Shown: positions 12,336 through 24,714 of the stretch, piece by piece | How positions within the stretch are numbered: the first letter of the stretch is position 1 | Layout of the letters: each line of letters starts with the position of its first letter | Made by a program: the position numbers and the translations under genes | NCBI GenBank assembly: GCA_005765155.1 | Contig: VCCP01000003.1 | Location: 682,001 to 746,000, forward strand | Source of the DNA: Zelopaecilomyces penicillatus | Taxonomy: Eukaryota; Ascomycota; Sordariomycetes; Hypocreales; Pseudodiploosporaceae | Length of the DNA: 64,000 bases | Reading direction: 5' to 3' | The notes under the pieces: generated by a model | Seen by the model: only the letters and a program-made list of their open reading frames with translations | Database searches by the model: none | What the model was told of the DNA's origin: nothing

Positions 12336-13173
12336 TCATCGATGCAATTTGAAGGCGTCATAGACACTCATGCCTTTGAGAACATCCCCTTTCACTCTGT
12401 CGTCGGCAGAAATTAAGCTTGGCAGAAGATCCAGGACCTGCTTCACTTTGTTTCGCGGGATAATAACCACGCCATTCGTCGGGTCGTGAAAGGCTATGTC
12501 GCCAGGGTTGACAATTACACCATTGATGTCGACAGGTATCTGAGTAGCCCAGGGAACACTTCCTGCACCGCTTCCCACGGTTGAGGTTCCATAGGCCCAG
12601 ATCTGCAAAGCTTAGACTTGTGACGAAAGAAAAGAGGGTTTGCCGATGGAGTAAGATATGTTTGCTTGGACCCTCCCCATCGGTTTAGCGGGATGAGAGT
12701 TCTAGGCATTTTACACTTACCGGTAGTCCAGTGCTTCTCAATTCATCCAAGTCCCTAACACGACCAGCTACAACAACTCCTCTTACCTGACGTACCTTCA
12801 TGCGAAGCGCCATGATGCCGCCACATACCGCATTTGTTTGCCCAGGCGGCTGCTTTAGCACCACAAACGTTCCCTGTACCGTCAGATCTGACCAGTGCAC
12901 ATCCTGAGGGATATTCGGGGCGGGCCAGTTGGCAGCGGATCCATCATCACGGACCGCTTCCCCTTTTGGCACAAATAAGACCGTAGATACCGGGGCAATG
13001 GTGACGAGGGGGCTGAAAGCTTGGTTTCCTGGAAGTGGACTATAGGGGATCAGGTCAGCGATGAATCCCGCACCTGGAGCCTTGAGTTTCAGCAACGCGT
13101 CAGAGATGTCGCAAGCCGAGTATTTCTGAAGCTCGGCGATGGTATCGCTGGTCAGCGGCTCAACGTTGTCCAT
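12336..13173 (-). CDS. RraA / HMG-CHA aldolase family protein
   Basis: Minus-strand gene with exons 13173-12721 and 12602-12336 (phase-0 intron), 239 aa. Features of the RraA-like fold are visible: an N-terminal helix with SACDISDALLKL, a glycine-rich NAVCGGIMALRMK region, RGVVVAGRVRDLDELRSTGLP (the RD..E motif that binds substrate/metal in the aldolases), then WAYGTSTVGSG, VDINGVIVNPGDIAFHD and GVVIIPRNK. Bacterial relatives are 4-hydroxy-4-methyl-2-oxoglutarate / 4-carboxy-4-hydroxy-2-oxoadipate aldolases or the RNase E regulator RraA. Fungal members are generally uncharacterised or have oxaloacetate decarboxylase-like activity. An in-frame upstream ATG at 13272 would add 33 residues of low complexity; 13173 is chosen because the conserved fold starts just after it. 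Proximity to ring-cleavage genes hints at aromatic or keto-acid metabolism, but this is only an inference. Confidence 0.88.
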
Positions 13174-16100
13174 TGCGGGCCCGGCTGCTGGATGCAGGCT
13201 GCCTCGGTTACTCGTGGCGTGGGTTGTGTTGGGATTTTGGGGCGGCAAACGACGTGCTTGTGAGTCCTGCAAGTATCGATGTCTATGTTGCTACTGTAGC
13301 AACAACTACCGGACAACAGATCGCCCATACAGTTGGGACGATGATGCACGGGTGGCGTTTATAGAAGCCGCGCCGTCTGGGCTAGCAAATCAGTCGGTGA
13401 GCGCGGGCAGCGTTATAAGGTTTTGCCAACGTTGAATGTACTCGGACGAAACGTCGGCGATTGAGGCAAGCATGTGGTGTGAGTTGTTGGTGGAAAAAGA
13501 AATGGCTTCTGACAGCGTCGCCACTGCCGGGTTATTACCAGGGGTTCAGGTGGGTTAGGGTGTGGTATTCGTGTTGAACGTTCAAGCATGTACGGATAGG
13601 TACAGGTAGCTAATGTATATTCTGCAGTGCTTGTGTACAGTAACTCGATGGCATCTGGCTTCGGGGTCAACTCTGGTCAGATTACTGAGGATTACAAACA
13701 ACGGAAGTTTTCAAGCCTGGTTCAAATCAACAGCAGACCCTTCATTCTTGACCCTTGCCGCAGTGGAAGCGTGTCTACACGACACCCAGTACTATGAGGT
13801 AGGTGCCTGTGTCATTGGCTCCCAAGAGGCAAGTACGTGGGTGCTGGTGGTCTGAGTAGACACAATGCAAGAGCAACCCAAGTTCAGAAGAATACTAGTG
13901 GTACCTAGGTACTACCAGGTAACAGGCAGGCCGCACCCAATGTACAGGCAATTTACCCGTAACTGCTGGAATTACAGGTGTCGGCTGAACAGGGAAGGCA
14001 GCATGAACTAGCACAGACGCCGCACCTACAAGGCTACAACGGAACAGCTTGACATATGGAGCCACGGCGGGGTCTTATGATGGGACCGGAGCCACAACGG
14101 GAGCCGCCGCAGGGCGGGTCCGCCAATCAGCGGCGGGCCCAGATCCGTGCTATCACTGACTCACGGGGGTTTTACAGTAGACTAGAAGAGAAGGAAGGGC
14201 CCGAGAGAGAGCTTGCAAAAACGAAGCAGTCAAACAGTGGTGCTATTGCGTCGTCAGCATGGCAGAGCCCGGTGGAAGAAGGGGCTATTATAGGCTCGAT
14301 CCCAGTGTCATGGTTCAACAGTGGACCAAAGAGTCGCCGAACGCAACCTGCCTGGCCACACTGATGATTGGCTCCTGCGATGACTCCAACCTTGGCGGCT
14401 CCTGCCAAGGGCAATCAATGCAGCGTGTCTACATGCAGTACTTTTTTCTATTTGATGGGCTGGATGAAATTATCTGCGCATGGGAAAGCAATGCCTCCCA
14501 TTAACGGGTTGGTGATGGTGTTCATCGAACATACGCAAACCCCTAACCCTTAGCTGCCTGTGCCTCCACCCAGCCAACAGCAGCAGAGAGCACGCGATAC
14601 ACCGTACAGAGCCCAACTGGCTCCTGAAACTGTTCAGAACCCACCACTTCTCACACCTGCTGGGGTTGATGCTATTCTCTCAGTATAGACACTGTGTAGT
14701 AGGTAATCTACAGTTACATTCTACAGTTCTAACTGCTGGGGGCGAAACAGGGAAGGAGGCCAGTTTGCTTTGCGGCTCGGATGACTATCATGACCATTCA
14801 GGGCTCAAAGCAGAAATTCACATCCATGTTATACCTACATGCCAATACCAGGATGCCTACGCACAGGTTCTGCACAATGCATGTGCAGTTAGGTGTATAT
14901 TTCGCGAGGAAAGAGTCAACAAGAGTCTTCTTCTTTACCCTTCCCCGCCAGCAGATTGCTGCAGTTGGCAACGGTCTTGCTGTGCCCAGGCAGGAAAGCC
15001 AAAGTAAAGACTCTTCCGTGCGTTCGCATATTGCCAACGCAGGAAGTCGTAGGTCTTTGCTCATTCGCGCCTCCACCATATGTTCAAGGCATTGCACTCG
15101 CATACCTCAAAACATGCGACAACCGCGGCACACACTGTTGGCGGTCAGGTCGATGTGGGTTTATCATGTATGTCTCTTCATTCATCAACCCGGCCACGGA
15201 CTCGGCGCTTACCCCGGCAGGCGGCGGACGGCACAGATGTGCAAGCGGCCGAGGCCTAGCTATTCAGGGCTTTTGGGTCGTGGGATACTGACGGAGGATC
15301 TAATTGTGCGACGGGCAAAAACAGCCCTGAAGGTTTCAGCAAGGACTGGTGTGGTCGATTTGCCAAATCAAAACTGGTCATTTCGAGATGGTACTGGAAA
15401 TCCGCATCCATACCCATGTGTCAGGGTTTACTTCCAGCCAAGCTGAGGGTCAAACAAGGAGGGCCGGAGCCCTGGAGTCGCATCGCAGGATTTACAACCC
15501 AGTTCCCGTCGATGCTTCCCGTGCTCCTCTATAGTGGGGACCAGTCGGCAATCCTCCGGCAAACGGGATGCGTGAAACACTACCGGCAACAACCACACAG
15601 TCGGAAAACTCAGAATCAAACGGGAAAAGATGTGCCCATCTGGAAAATCCTTTGTGTTGGGTGCCCAGTTGGTTACCCTTGTAAGGTACCCACGCAGAAG
15701 TCCTGTCAGCATCATAACACTCGCCAACCAACCTGCTCAAGGCATGTTGACATAGAAGTGACGATACTTTACCCAGCTACCATCCTTACCAGACCATAAA
15801 GAAACGTATTGCAGCTACGCGAGATCTCCGTAACCCTTTCCAGTCTGGTGCGCCTAACATGCAGGTACGTAGCTTCGGGTTATGTCCTATAGGAGAGCTA
15901 AAATCCTGATCTGCTGCATCATGGCTCTTGGCGTATGGTGTTGATGGGGTGTGATTATATCTAGATTTCAGCAACCACTTCGATTTCTATCAGTAATCGT
16001 CGACCACACCATCATGTCAGTCGAAGCCGATGCGTACGTCCCTTGTCAACTTTTGGGAGGTTAGCCACCCAACTACAGACATTTGTCTAGCCCAACTTGT

Positions 16101-19100
16101 TTTTCCTCGTTGTGCTCCCAAATGGAGACTTGCAGTTACAGTGCAAGTTGCAATCATAGATTTACTGCTGCAGATTGCGCATGAACCTAATAGAACGCTC
16201 ACGGGCATGCAGCCATTGCAATGTAGGCTAAGTATGGCCATTTAGCCTACACTTGGCTGCTACGATTTGCAGCATGGGACATGTTTAACAAACTTCTCAG
16301 CGTACAATTTCGCCAGAGAAAGGCAAGCTAAAGCAAAACATACAACGGCAAAGCATAGCAAAAGTTATCAGTCATTCGTCCTCGTCGTCTCTTTTCTCAC
16401 CGATGAATTTCGGTACGGTGTGAGCGTCGTTCGAGAGCCTTATTTACTCACTACTCAAGAACATGCATAGTTGGGTTAATCTCCACTGTGGCTGGAATTC
16501 CGGGGTATTATTTCCTGCAGGATAAATAGACTCCCTGACCCAGTCATGAGCATTAATAGGCTGAACACACAAATCGCATTCGTATTGTGATACTGAGCCG
16601 CGTCGCTGGCTGTGGTTAGTTATCACATCTATCAAAACCTATATACTTTTCCACCATACGTCTTTTGCTATTATGGATTGGCGGGAGTGGCTTCGTGTAG
16701 CTGAATACTGACGCGGTTTGCTGATAAGCTACCAGGTGTAATTATTTCTACAATTTGGCTAACATGTGCTATACAATCACTTCTCTAGGAGCCACCACGC
16801 CAGCATTGTTCGCTATTTGGAGTTGGAAATAACCTCTTTCAGTAGCCGCTCAGCCATTGGGGATTGAATTGGCCAAATTTCATCAGAGCAGTCAGCAAAG
16901 TACAACTTGGGGGCACGACTAGGATTGCTAATTGTCTACTACCTACCGTACTAGTTCGCAACTGCAACTAACTACTTCTTAGTTCCCGTGCGGAGCTCAA
17001 GTCCTGCTTGGCATTCTCAACACTCATGTCAGTGGCCAGTCTATTTGCCTATGCCTATCAGGGCTTCGGGCTTGGTCATTTGGGCTTCTGCTCCCACGTT
17101 GAGGAGTGCTTTGCCCGTTTGGGGCAGGCTGGGCGGAGGGTGTTCGTGGGTGATATGTGTCGTATGACGGAAGGCTCACGTCAATCAAGGAGCCGTTTTG
17201 CTGCATGTGGCTTGTCTGTACTGGTTGAGTGATCAGCATGACTGATTCAGTACAATAACAAGCAAGCAATGACCAAAAAATGTGCGAATAGCAACCTCTT
17301 AATTGTGTATGGGGTATTCAGTACGAGGCCTTGGTCCATTCAACCCATGGTTAGTCCTCGGCGTGGGTGGGCACCTTGGGTTGCAGTTGGTGACCTAGGG
17401 TATGCACAGAGGTGCTCCGGTGCAAGCGCAGCGCAAGCGTTACGGTATGGCGGTATATGGCGGCAGCCCAGACAGGGCACCCAGGGTATATCCAGTTGCT
17501 ATGCCATCTCGCCAGGCACTCATTTCCCTACCAATTCATCCACTGGAAGAAACCCTCCTTTTGGGTGTCCAAAGCAGTTCCCATTACGGCAACATATGTA
17601 ATTGTAACTTGGCGGTTTCCTGCTAATGGTTAGGAGTGCTGTGAGAGCTAGTACTGTGTACAGGCACAGGCATAGCACTAATGTACTAATAGCAACTAAT
17701 ACCACGAGTAGTCGCAGGTCCAAGCCACCCAAACAGTGGCCACCGCCACTGCCCACCAACAGTGTGCATGACGAGCGTTATCATGGCTCCCAGTGTTACC
17801 TCATTAGTGGCACCCTGCAAGCCATTGCCCTGACTCTTCTGGTCTTGGTGGCGACAACTAAGCCTGGGCCCGGTACCTACCTAAGTGATGAAGCATGGCG
17901 TTTTACGACTATGTCAACTGAGGAGCCGAGGAGATGGCTTGTTTCTCTGTTTGTTTGCCTGCTGCCATACTCGTTGTCCCATCTGGGTACCGGAGGCAAA
18001 TACCGTGGGTATTATATACAGTGACGTCCTTCGATGTTCGCACAGAATTGAAGATTGGGATACAGAACAGGTTAACGTCTCTGGCTGGTACATGACAGGA
18101 CCCCTCATTTGTTAGCCCCCATCTTACCCCACTTGCCAGGACCGGAACACATCCGTTCGTCACGCCCATCATCGGCCCAGCATGATAGCTCACCTCATCA
18201 GCCTCGCCAGCGACAAGCCTTCATCAAACCATCTCCGTACGAGCTGCTCGACTGCATCACTCGCACACCCAAACCTACGGACACACGAGCACACACATAG
18301 ATCACGCATCACACATCACACACATATCACACACCAGGCCCGCTGGGCTTTCCCTCTTGCTCAACCTACGGCCGAGTACAGCAAGGTACCTGTCTACTGT
18401 GCTGGCTGTACTTGCATACATACATGCCTTGATACACAGCCGTACAGATACGGTACGCACGAATACGTATGCTCGCCACAGTTGCCTACCTATTCCCCCA
18501 CACCCTCCTCGCGTCGCTTCTCACTCCTCACACTCGACGAACCACTTGCTATTGCTGGTGCTCCTGCGTATTTGCAGTTTCCCGTCACCCCATCCGATGT
18601 TTGCAGTCTTTTGCGGTTCCCTTTGTTGCCGCTGCCGCGCCTCTGCTTCTGCTGCTGCTTCTGCTTCTGCTTCTGCACGCCCCTCCCCATCTCCATCCCC
18701 TTCTTCCATCTAAGCTCTCCGCTTTCTCTTCCAGCCACCTCTTCTGGGGACTGACTGACTTGACGGCCTTCTCCTTCTTCCTCATCCTTGATTGACCCGC
18801 GCCTTTTTTCGACGCCAGTGACGGCCCCACCACACCCACCACACCTCCACGCTCGCCAGCAGCCCCGCGAAAAAGGCCAGCATTCGCAGCAGAGGGTCTC
18901 ACTGCTCAAACGCTCGCCTGCGATCTCCCATCGACTGGCAGACTGGCACCAGCAGCAGACTTTGACTGCACGGCCTGGCCCATACTGGCCCATAACCAGC
19001 CTGCGGACTCGGTCCTCTCGCCCAGAGATCCGGAATCAGAGCTAGGGTTTGCCGGAACCCTTGCCTAGGACCATGTCAATAAAGTAAGCCTCCTGCGCGC

Positions 19101-19480
19101 AACCCGCCGCCCGCTTCCCTTTCTTTCTCTCTTCCCTCCTTCAATTTTCCTCGCCCGGGGCACTGCTCATATTACTTTTTCCCCCAATACTTCCCCATAC
19201 CTGCCGCGAGTTGCCGTCTTTATCTATATCCGCATTCCGACGTTTCTAGTTTCCAATCCTTTTCCTATTTCCCTTCCAGCTGTCTCTCGCTTGGTTCCGT
19301 CTCATCCTTGCTTTTGGAAACTGCGGCGTTGTTGGGTCATCTCCTCGGCCGCGAATCGACTCGCCAAAGTTGTCTTTTTTTCTCTTCCCTTCCTGCTTGC
19401 AGGTCTCACCCTCACATCTTCGACCCCGCCATTGATTTCCCCAACTCTCATGGAGCTTCGGCCTTGTGCCCCGCCCCACG
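13174..19480. other. Long gene-poor stretch
   Basis: About 6.3 kb with no gene I can support. Several open frames occur (the longest, 14781-15446 plus, is 221 codons) but none shows a domain, a signal peptide, paired splice structure or convincing composition. Parts may be old degraded repeats. The last ~1.3 kb (about 18.2-19.48 kb) is C/T-rich and resembles a long 5'UTR/promoter of the WBP2-like gene. A possible 5'UTR intron runs from GTAAGC at 19082 to an AG at 19404, preceded by a short upstream ATG at 19074. Confidence 0.45.
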
Positions 19481-20311
19481 ATGGACAATCCTCATGACTA
19501 CCTCATCTCGAGCCCAACCCGCGCGCGGCCAGTCGATCCTGACAATGTCAATAGCTGGGTAATGCTGAACCAGGGCGGATTCGTCAAATTGGGAAACGAA
19601 CGCATCCTCCTGAAGCTCGACTCACGGATATCATGCGACCTGTCGGTGCCCCAGGAGCTGAGAGCTCGCTGTTCTCCGTTTCAGCGCAAGAGTGACAAGG
19701 GCACCCTCTTCCTGACCAACAAGAGGGTCGGTTGAATCGCAAACATCCCCCTTTGCTGCTCTGTTCGTTGACTTGGTCGCCAGATTGTCTACCTCCCCGC
19801 CAAGCCGACCCTAGAACCTAAATTCGAGTCCTTCAGCGCCCCCATACTCAAGTTCCAGGACTCCAGCACATCCTCATCCATGTGGTGGGGTTGGGTCTGG
19901 AAATCTGACTGCATACCTGTGTCTGGCGGCGGCATTCCACCGGACCTCCCACGAGTCGAGGTCAAATTTACCTTCTCCGATGGCGGTATGATGGATTTCA
20001 ACGAGACTTATATTCGTTTACGAGAGCGTTTGTTCCAATACCAAGAAATGCGCAGGGAAATGGGACCCGGCGCAGACGTCCCAGACGAACCATTGCCAGC
20101 ATACGAGGAAGAAGGTGGTAGCCAGGCTGCGCCACCAGCAGCTCCGAGCTTGCTATCTGTGCCTCCGCCCAACCGATCAGACAGCTCTTCAAGTCGCAGG
20201 GCGCCCGACGAGCCTCCACCAAACTACGACGAGGCACAAGCTCAACAACTCAGCAATCGATTGGAGGATCATATTCGCGGGGAGGTGGACCGTGATACAC
20301 ACGCTGGATGA
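19481..20311 (+). CDS. WBP2-like GRAM-domain protein with PPxY motif
   Basis: Two exons, 19481-19726 and 19784-20311, give 257 aa. The N-terminal half (residues about 20-140) resembles the GRAM/PH-like domain of WW-domain-binding protein 2: VMLNQGGFVKLGNERILLKL, KGTLFLTNKR, IVYLPAKP, FSAPILKF, WWGWVWKSDCIPV and VEVKFTFSDGGMMDF. The C-terminal half is Pro/Ser-rich with a PPPNYDE (PPxY) WW-ligand motif and a related LPAYEEE. Such proteins bind lipids or membranes and WW-domain partners such as Rsp5-type ubiquitin ligases; this role is inferred from the family. The 5' splice site GTCGGT is atypical, but the join LTNKR-IVYLPAK restores the GRAM core exactly. No other in-frame ATG lies close upstream. 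Confidence 0.87.
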
Positions 20312-21026
20312 AGAACACCGGGTCCAGACGCTGGGAGCAGGCTGGAGCGAAATTAACTTGGACCAATTGAATAGTTTTCTTTTTTCGGCATCATCAGCTG
20401 AGGCTGGTATTTCTACAATGATTTCATGAATCAGATCCGTACTCATGTCACGGTTTTCAAGGGCGCAGGACAATTCTTTCTCAACAACTGGTTTTAGGTG
20501 GGCATTCTACTATTAGACACTGCTTGATACAAGGCAGGAGACAAAATAAAAGAGGACGTTAGGAATGGTCGATAAAAATGACCAGTACTTATTCAGGGTA
20601 TCATCGTGCCATGCAAGCTGGCACACTTGACTTGATGGTGGTGAAATGGTAATAATATTACCAGAAAAGACCGAGTGGCGCACTTCAATTAATTTCTTTG
20701 CATCTACGTTGTTATGACGGCGGCAGCAGCGGAACTGAGAAATGCACGTGATAGTGATGTGGGGGTGTGACTTCAAAGGTCGAATTTTGCTTACCTCATC
20801 ATCAGTTTTTGAGCTCATCATGTGACCATAATCGTGACAGGATCGGGTCTGTATAGCCAATCAAAATGCCTCAATTCCAAAGATCAAGATTTCGCTTTCG
20901 CGATTTTGACCGAGAGCTTCCGGACTCCCCCTACGCTCACGCCTCGATCACGACACCGCAATACACGAGTTAACACAATAATAATAACGGGCGACTTCCG
21001 ACATATCTCGCTCAACCTCCTTCAAA
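20312..21026. other. Intergenic region, probable qcr6 promoter
   Basis: About 715 bp between the WBP2-like gene and qcr6. It should contain the 3' end of the former and the promoter/5'UTR of the latter. No gene is seen. Confidence 0.45.
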
Positions 21027-22081
21027 ATGGGCATCTGGGACGCATTCACCGAGGTCGTTGAGGCAGTGACGCCATGGAGCGTTGTGGAGGCTGAGGCTCG
21101 GGCCGAAGAATCCAAGGTAAGAGGCAGAGACGTTGACAAATTGGGGGACTCGCTTTGTTTCATTTCTTCAGTCATATCTGGTTAAATTCCGGCAAGCCAT
21201 GTTTACTGGCGTCATCTCCATATTCTGCCAGAGCAATGAGGGACAAAATTCGGGAGTCTCGATTCCAGCTATGGGGGAATAATCGCGCGAGCTCTTTTTG
21301 TACTGCCATTTCGGTTTGGGAAGGGGGGAAACGAACAATGACAGAGAGAAAGGGGAGATGTAATCAAGACGGCATCTGCTAACACGCGCGAAACCTACAG
21401 GAGGATAAGGCCAGCGAGAGTAAGAAGGACTCTGACGATGATGAGGAAGAGGAGGAGGAGGAGGAAGATGAGGAAGAGACTGTTGATCCCAAGGCGGTTC
21501 TTGAAGAAGGTACGTCGTCATAATTCCCCTTTCCTCCCCCAGATTTGGACGTTCTCTCCAGCATATTTGATTGTCTTGATAAATGACTCTCCGCGCTTGA
21601 AAGTGGGATGGTTATATCAAACGGACAGACATGACAAATTGGAGTAGAAAGCTATAGGCACACCACACTGCGAAACTGGTTGCTAACATGGTCTTTCTTT
21701 TTTCCCTCGTTTTTAGAATGCAAGAACTCTGCGCAGTGCGCCCCCGCTAAGCACCACTTTGATGAGTGTGTGGAGCGTGTTCACCAGCAGGAGGCTGATG
21801 GCGAGGCCAACGAGGACTGTGTCGAAGAATGTACGTCTCTATACCAAAGGGTCCTTTGCCCAACATGCCCTATATTCTCCCAGTCATCTTTACTATTGCC
21901 ACCTCTGGCAGCTCAGAGTCACTTGAGCGTGCAAACCCCATGCCCCGCCATGATTGCACAGAAGAATTTCCCCATGCTGTTGCTCTATTGCTGACAAGTT
22001 TGTCCTACTGCTATAGTTTTCCATCTCGCCCACTGCGCTACCGCATGCGCTGCTCCCGCTTTGTGGTCCAAGCTGCGATAA
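21027..22081 (+). CDS. qcr6: Ubiquinol-cytochrome c reductase hinge protein Qcr6
   Basis: Four small exons, 21027-21116, 21401-21509, 21717-21830 and 22017-22081, give 125 aa; none is long enough to stand out as an open frame. The product starts MGIWDAFTEVVEAVTPW, then has a Glu/Asp-rich acidic stretch (GAG/GAA run at about 21438-21480). The conserved hinge domain follows: ECKNSAQCAPAKHHFDECVERV, then EDCVEEFFHLAHCATACAA ending in ALWSKLR. The paired cysteines form the disulfide-linked helical hairpin of the family. Qcr6 is a peripheral intermembrane-space subunit of mitochondrial complex III that aids cytochrome c1-cytochrome c interaction. The first intron is comparatively long (284 nt). 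Length and cysteine spacing agree with fungal Qcr6. Confidence 0.93.
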
Positions 22082-22891
22082 ACGATTTCTCTCCATATAT
22101 CTGTCTCTCATCCTCTCTACAGCGACCCTATGGACTATTACGCCCGGATATGAACTGGTTTGGGGGATTGAGCGAGTGATTAGGAGCGACACAGGGCTCA
22201 TTTATGGAAGAAAAAGAAGAAAAAGGAAGAATCATCGAAACACAAAAACAGAACAGTCATCAGTCCTCACACCAAAAGGCAAACGGCTACCCCTTGTTTT
22301 CCCGACCTATGAAAGGGGAGAAGGAGGGGGCATGTATGTCATTGTATCAAATCTACCGGCTTTGTGATGGCCGAGGGTCCTCCCCCCATTCTCCAGGAAA
22401 GCGCCGGTCCTGGATTTCATGTCCTCGGCTGTCTTTTACCTGTATCATACGCTGCAACGCCTTGAAATAGATTTCTCTCTCTCTCACTTTTGACGTTATC
22501 GTGTGCCAGCTATGCTCTTTTTTTCACTTCTGCCGCACCGTTCTTCCCATGGAAGACGTTTGTGACTTGACGCTTGAATGCTGTTCTCCGTACTGACGAC
22601 GTATCATGGCTATAGTATATGGAGACGCTAAACATGTGATTTCTCTAGTTGGTCTCTCATCAGGAACATGATTTGACTTGATTAACAAATATTAAGGCGA
22701 GTATAATATAACCAGCCTAAATCCTAGCTTAAACACACAACTCTCAAATTACGCAAGGCTGCCAATGCAAAACCAGCATGGCCTCACCATTTTGGTATAA
22801 TTTTGAATAACATGATAGCTTGCTTATTCGACAGAAAAGACCAGAAAAACAACAACAAATGATACGCTAGTGCTACATCGCGATAGCTTGT
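22082..22891. other. Convergent intergenic region
   Basis: About 810 bp between the 3' ends of qcr6 and the permease. It contains no supportable gene; both transcripts presumably terminate here. Confidence 0.45.
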
Positions 22892-24714
22892 TCACAATGA
22901 TAATTCCACTCGCGGCCCTTGGTAATGTTTCCGCGCGTATGCGAACCAGTTGATGGCTGTGAAAACGGCAATTACTGCCAGCACAACAACCGCATAATCT
23001 AGAACAATGGTCAGTTAGGCTCATCACACATCTACACTAGATTAGAGACAGGTGAAGGCTTTTGAAGAGAAAACAACCATTACGGAAACAGACAAACTTA
23101 CTCATACTCGCTCCTGTTACAGGAAGTGAGCCGGGAAACGTAAAGAAGACCGTCTCCACAATCGCCGCCAAGACGGTGCCAAAATTGCAAATCCATCCCA
23201 TCACCTCTGGAACACGAAAGGCTCTTTTTCGAGGCAGAAGCACCGGATCACGCCGTCTGTAAATCAGCAGCACTGCGGGAAATGCAAAAGTGATCATTTG
23301 CATGAGGAGAGCAGAGCCAAGGAGCGCCTCAAACGCAGCCGTGGAAGCCAGGCTTAGACATCCGCATAGGAAGAGCAGACCCGAGGTGAGAATGAGAGCA
23401 TTGGCGGGGATCTCGAGGAGGCTGGGGGATAAAGTGGCGAGCTGTGGTGCGTAAAAGGTACCGCGGTCGCGAGCGAACGCCCAGATGAGGCGAGAGGTGG
23501 TTTGGAAGATTGCGATGATGATGAATATGCCAATGATGATGACGCCGAGGAGGAAGATGGTGCCTGCGGTGTTGGATTTTGTAGCCATGCGCCAGAGCTT
23601 ATAGATGGGCATACTTTGAGGTGTTAGTACACACTGTCAGATGAAGTTGTAGAAATTGCAAGATTTCTGTATAAGAAGAAAGGGAAAAAGAAAGATGGAA
23701 GAAAACTGACGGATCATCCATAAGAGGCGCAATGTCTGTGATGCAATAACACATAGCGACAGAAAAGAAAAACGTAGAGACGAATCCAATCACTACAGTC
23801 GACACCAGGGCTCTCGGAACCGCGACCGAAGCATTGAGTGTTTCCTCGGCCAAATGGATCGCAGCATCAATGCCTCCGTACATGTAGGCCGGAGTTATGA
23901 GGCCAGTTAGGAACGAGACGGCCGGCGTCCAGCCCGTGTTGGCTTCAAAGTTGGTCCAAACCCAGGCGGAGTCTCGTTTTTCGCTGAGAGCAAGACAAGT
24001 AATCGACGTGGTACATAGTAAAGAAAGACTCAAAATGACTGTATTACACCAAAAGTTAGCGAGTTGTTGTTGTTGTCGTCATCCAGCACATCGGAAAACA
24101 CCATGATAATACTTACGAACCAAATCATGAATCCAATTCGTCCGTTTTAGCAAAAACAGATTATACGCCAACCCCAAGAAATTAAACCCCTGAAACAACA
24201 GAAAATACTGCCACGGCTTCGGCTCAAACCCATTATAAAACTGCGGAAACGCCATCGTCATCTCCGCACACAGACTAATCACACTCGACCCCAACACCAC
24301 CCACGCCACTGTCGAGATAATCCCACACGTATACGACAGTCCCCTATTCACACTCTTTGGCGACAGTATACTCGTGAAATGGTACTGCCCTCCCGCCGTG
24401 GGATATACGCTCGCCAGCTCAGCGAGCGTGATGGCCGCGCAGCCATACAGGACAAAGGAGACGATGGTGCCGTATATGATGCTGACGGTGCCTCCTGCGG
24501 AGATGGCGATGGATAAGCTGACGGCGATGCCTAGCCAGCTGTTGTTGATGTTGAAGCCGACGGCGATGCTGCGGAGGGGGCCGATGTCCCGGCGGACGAC
24601 TTGCGGGTCGAGCTGGACGAGCTCGATGTGGCTTAATTCTACATGTTCGTTGGAGTCGGAGTCTGGAACGGTTTTGCTATCGTTGGAAGCGATGCCCTTT
24701 TCTGACTGATCCAT
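22892..24714 (-). CDS. APC-superfamily amino acid/choline-type permease
   Basis: Minus-strand gene of four exons, 24714-24117, 24038-23711, 23613-23102 and 22998-22892, encoding 514 aa. A hydrophilic N-terminus is followed by the typical fungal ACT-family (GABA/choline permease) pattern: VGFNINNSWLGIAVSLS, GTVSIIYGTIVSFVLYG, ITLAELASVYPTAGGQYH (the conserved loop after TM2) and later ITPAYMYGGIDAAIHLAEET. It continues with FQTTSRLIWAFARDRG and a final membrane span ending WFAYARKHYQGP. About 12 transmembrane helices are expected, at the plasma membrane. Substrate is likely an amino acid, GABA, choline or a polyamine; sequence reading alone cannot choose. Exon joins restore the family motifs (DDP-MPIYKLW, SM-NYAVVVL). 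Nearby genes give no pathway clue. Confidence 0.92.

Noticed and set aside
14539..14553. Telomere-like CCCCTAACCCTTA
   Set aside because: There are fewer than three imperfect units, too short to be an interstitial telomere repeat.
14781..15446. 221-codon plus-strand open frame
   Set aside because: There is no recognisable motif, signal peptide, introns or family-like pattern, and overlapping open frames occur in other phases; chance openness in GC-balanced DNA is enough.
18182..18754. 190-codon plus-strand open frame
   Set aside because: It is His/Ser/Thr/Pro-biased from CAC and TCT repeats, without domain; more likely leader or promoter sequence.
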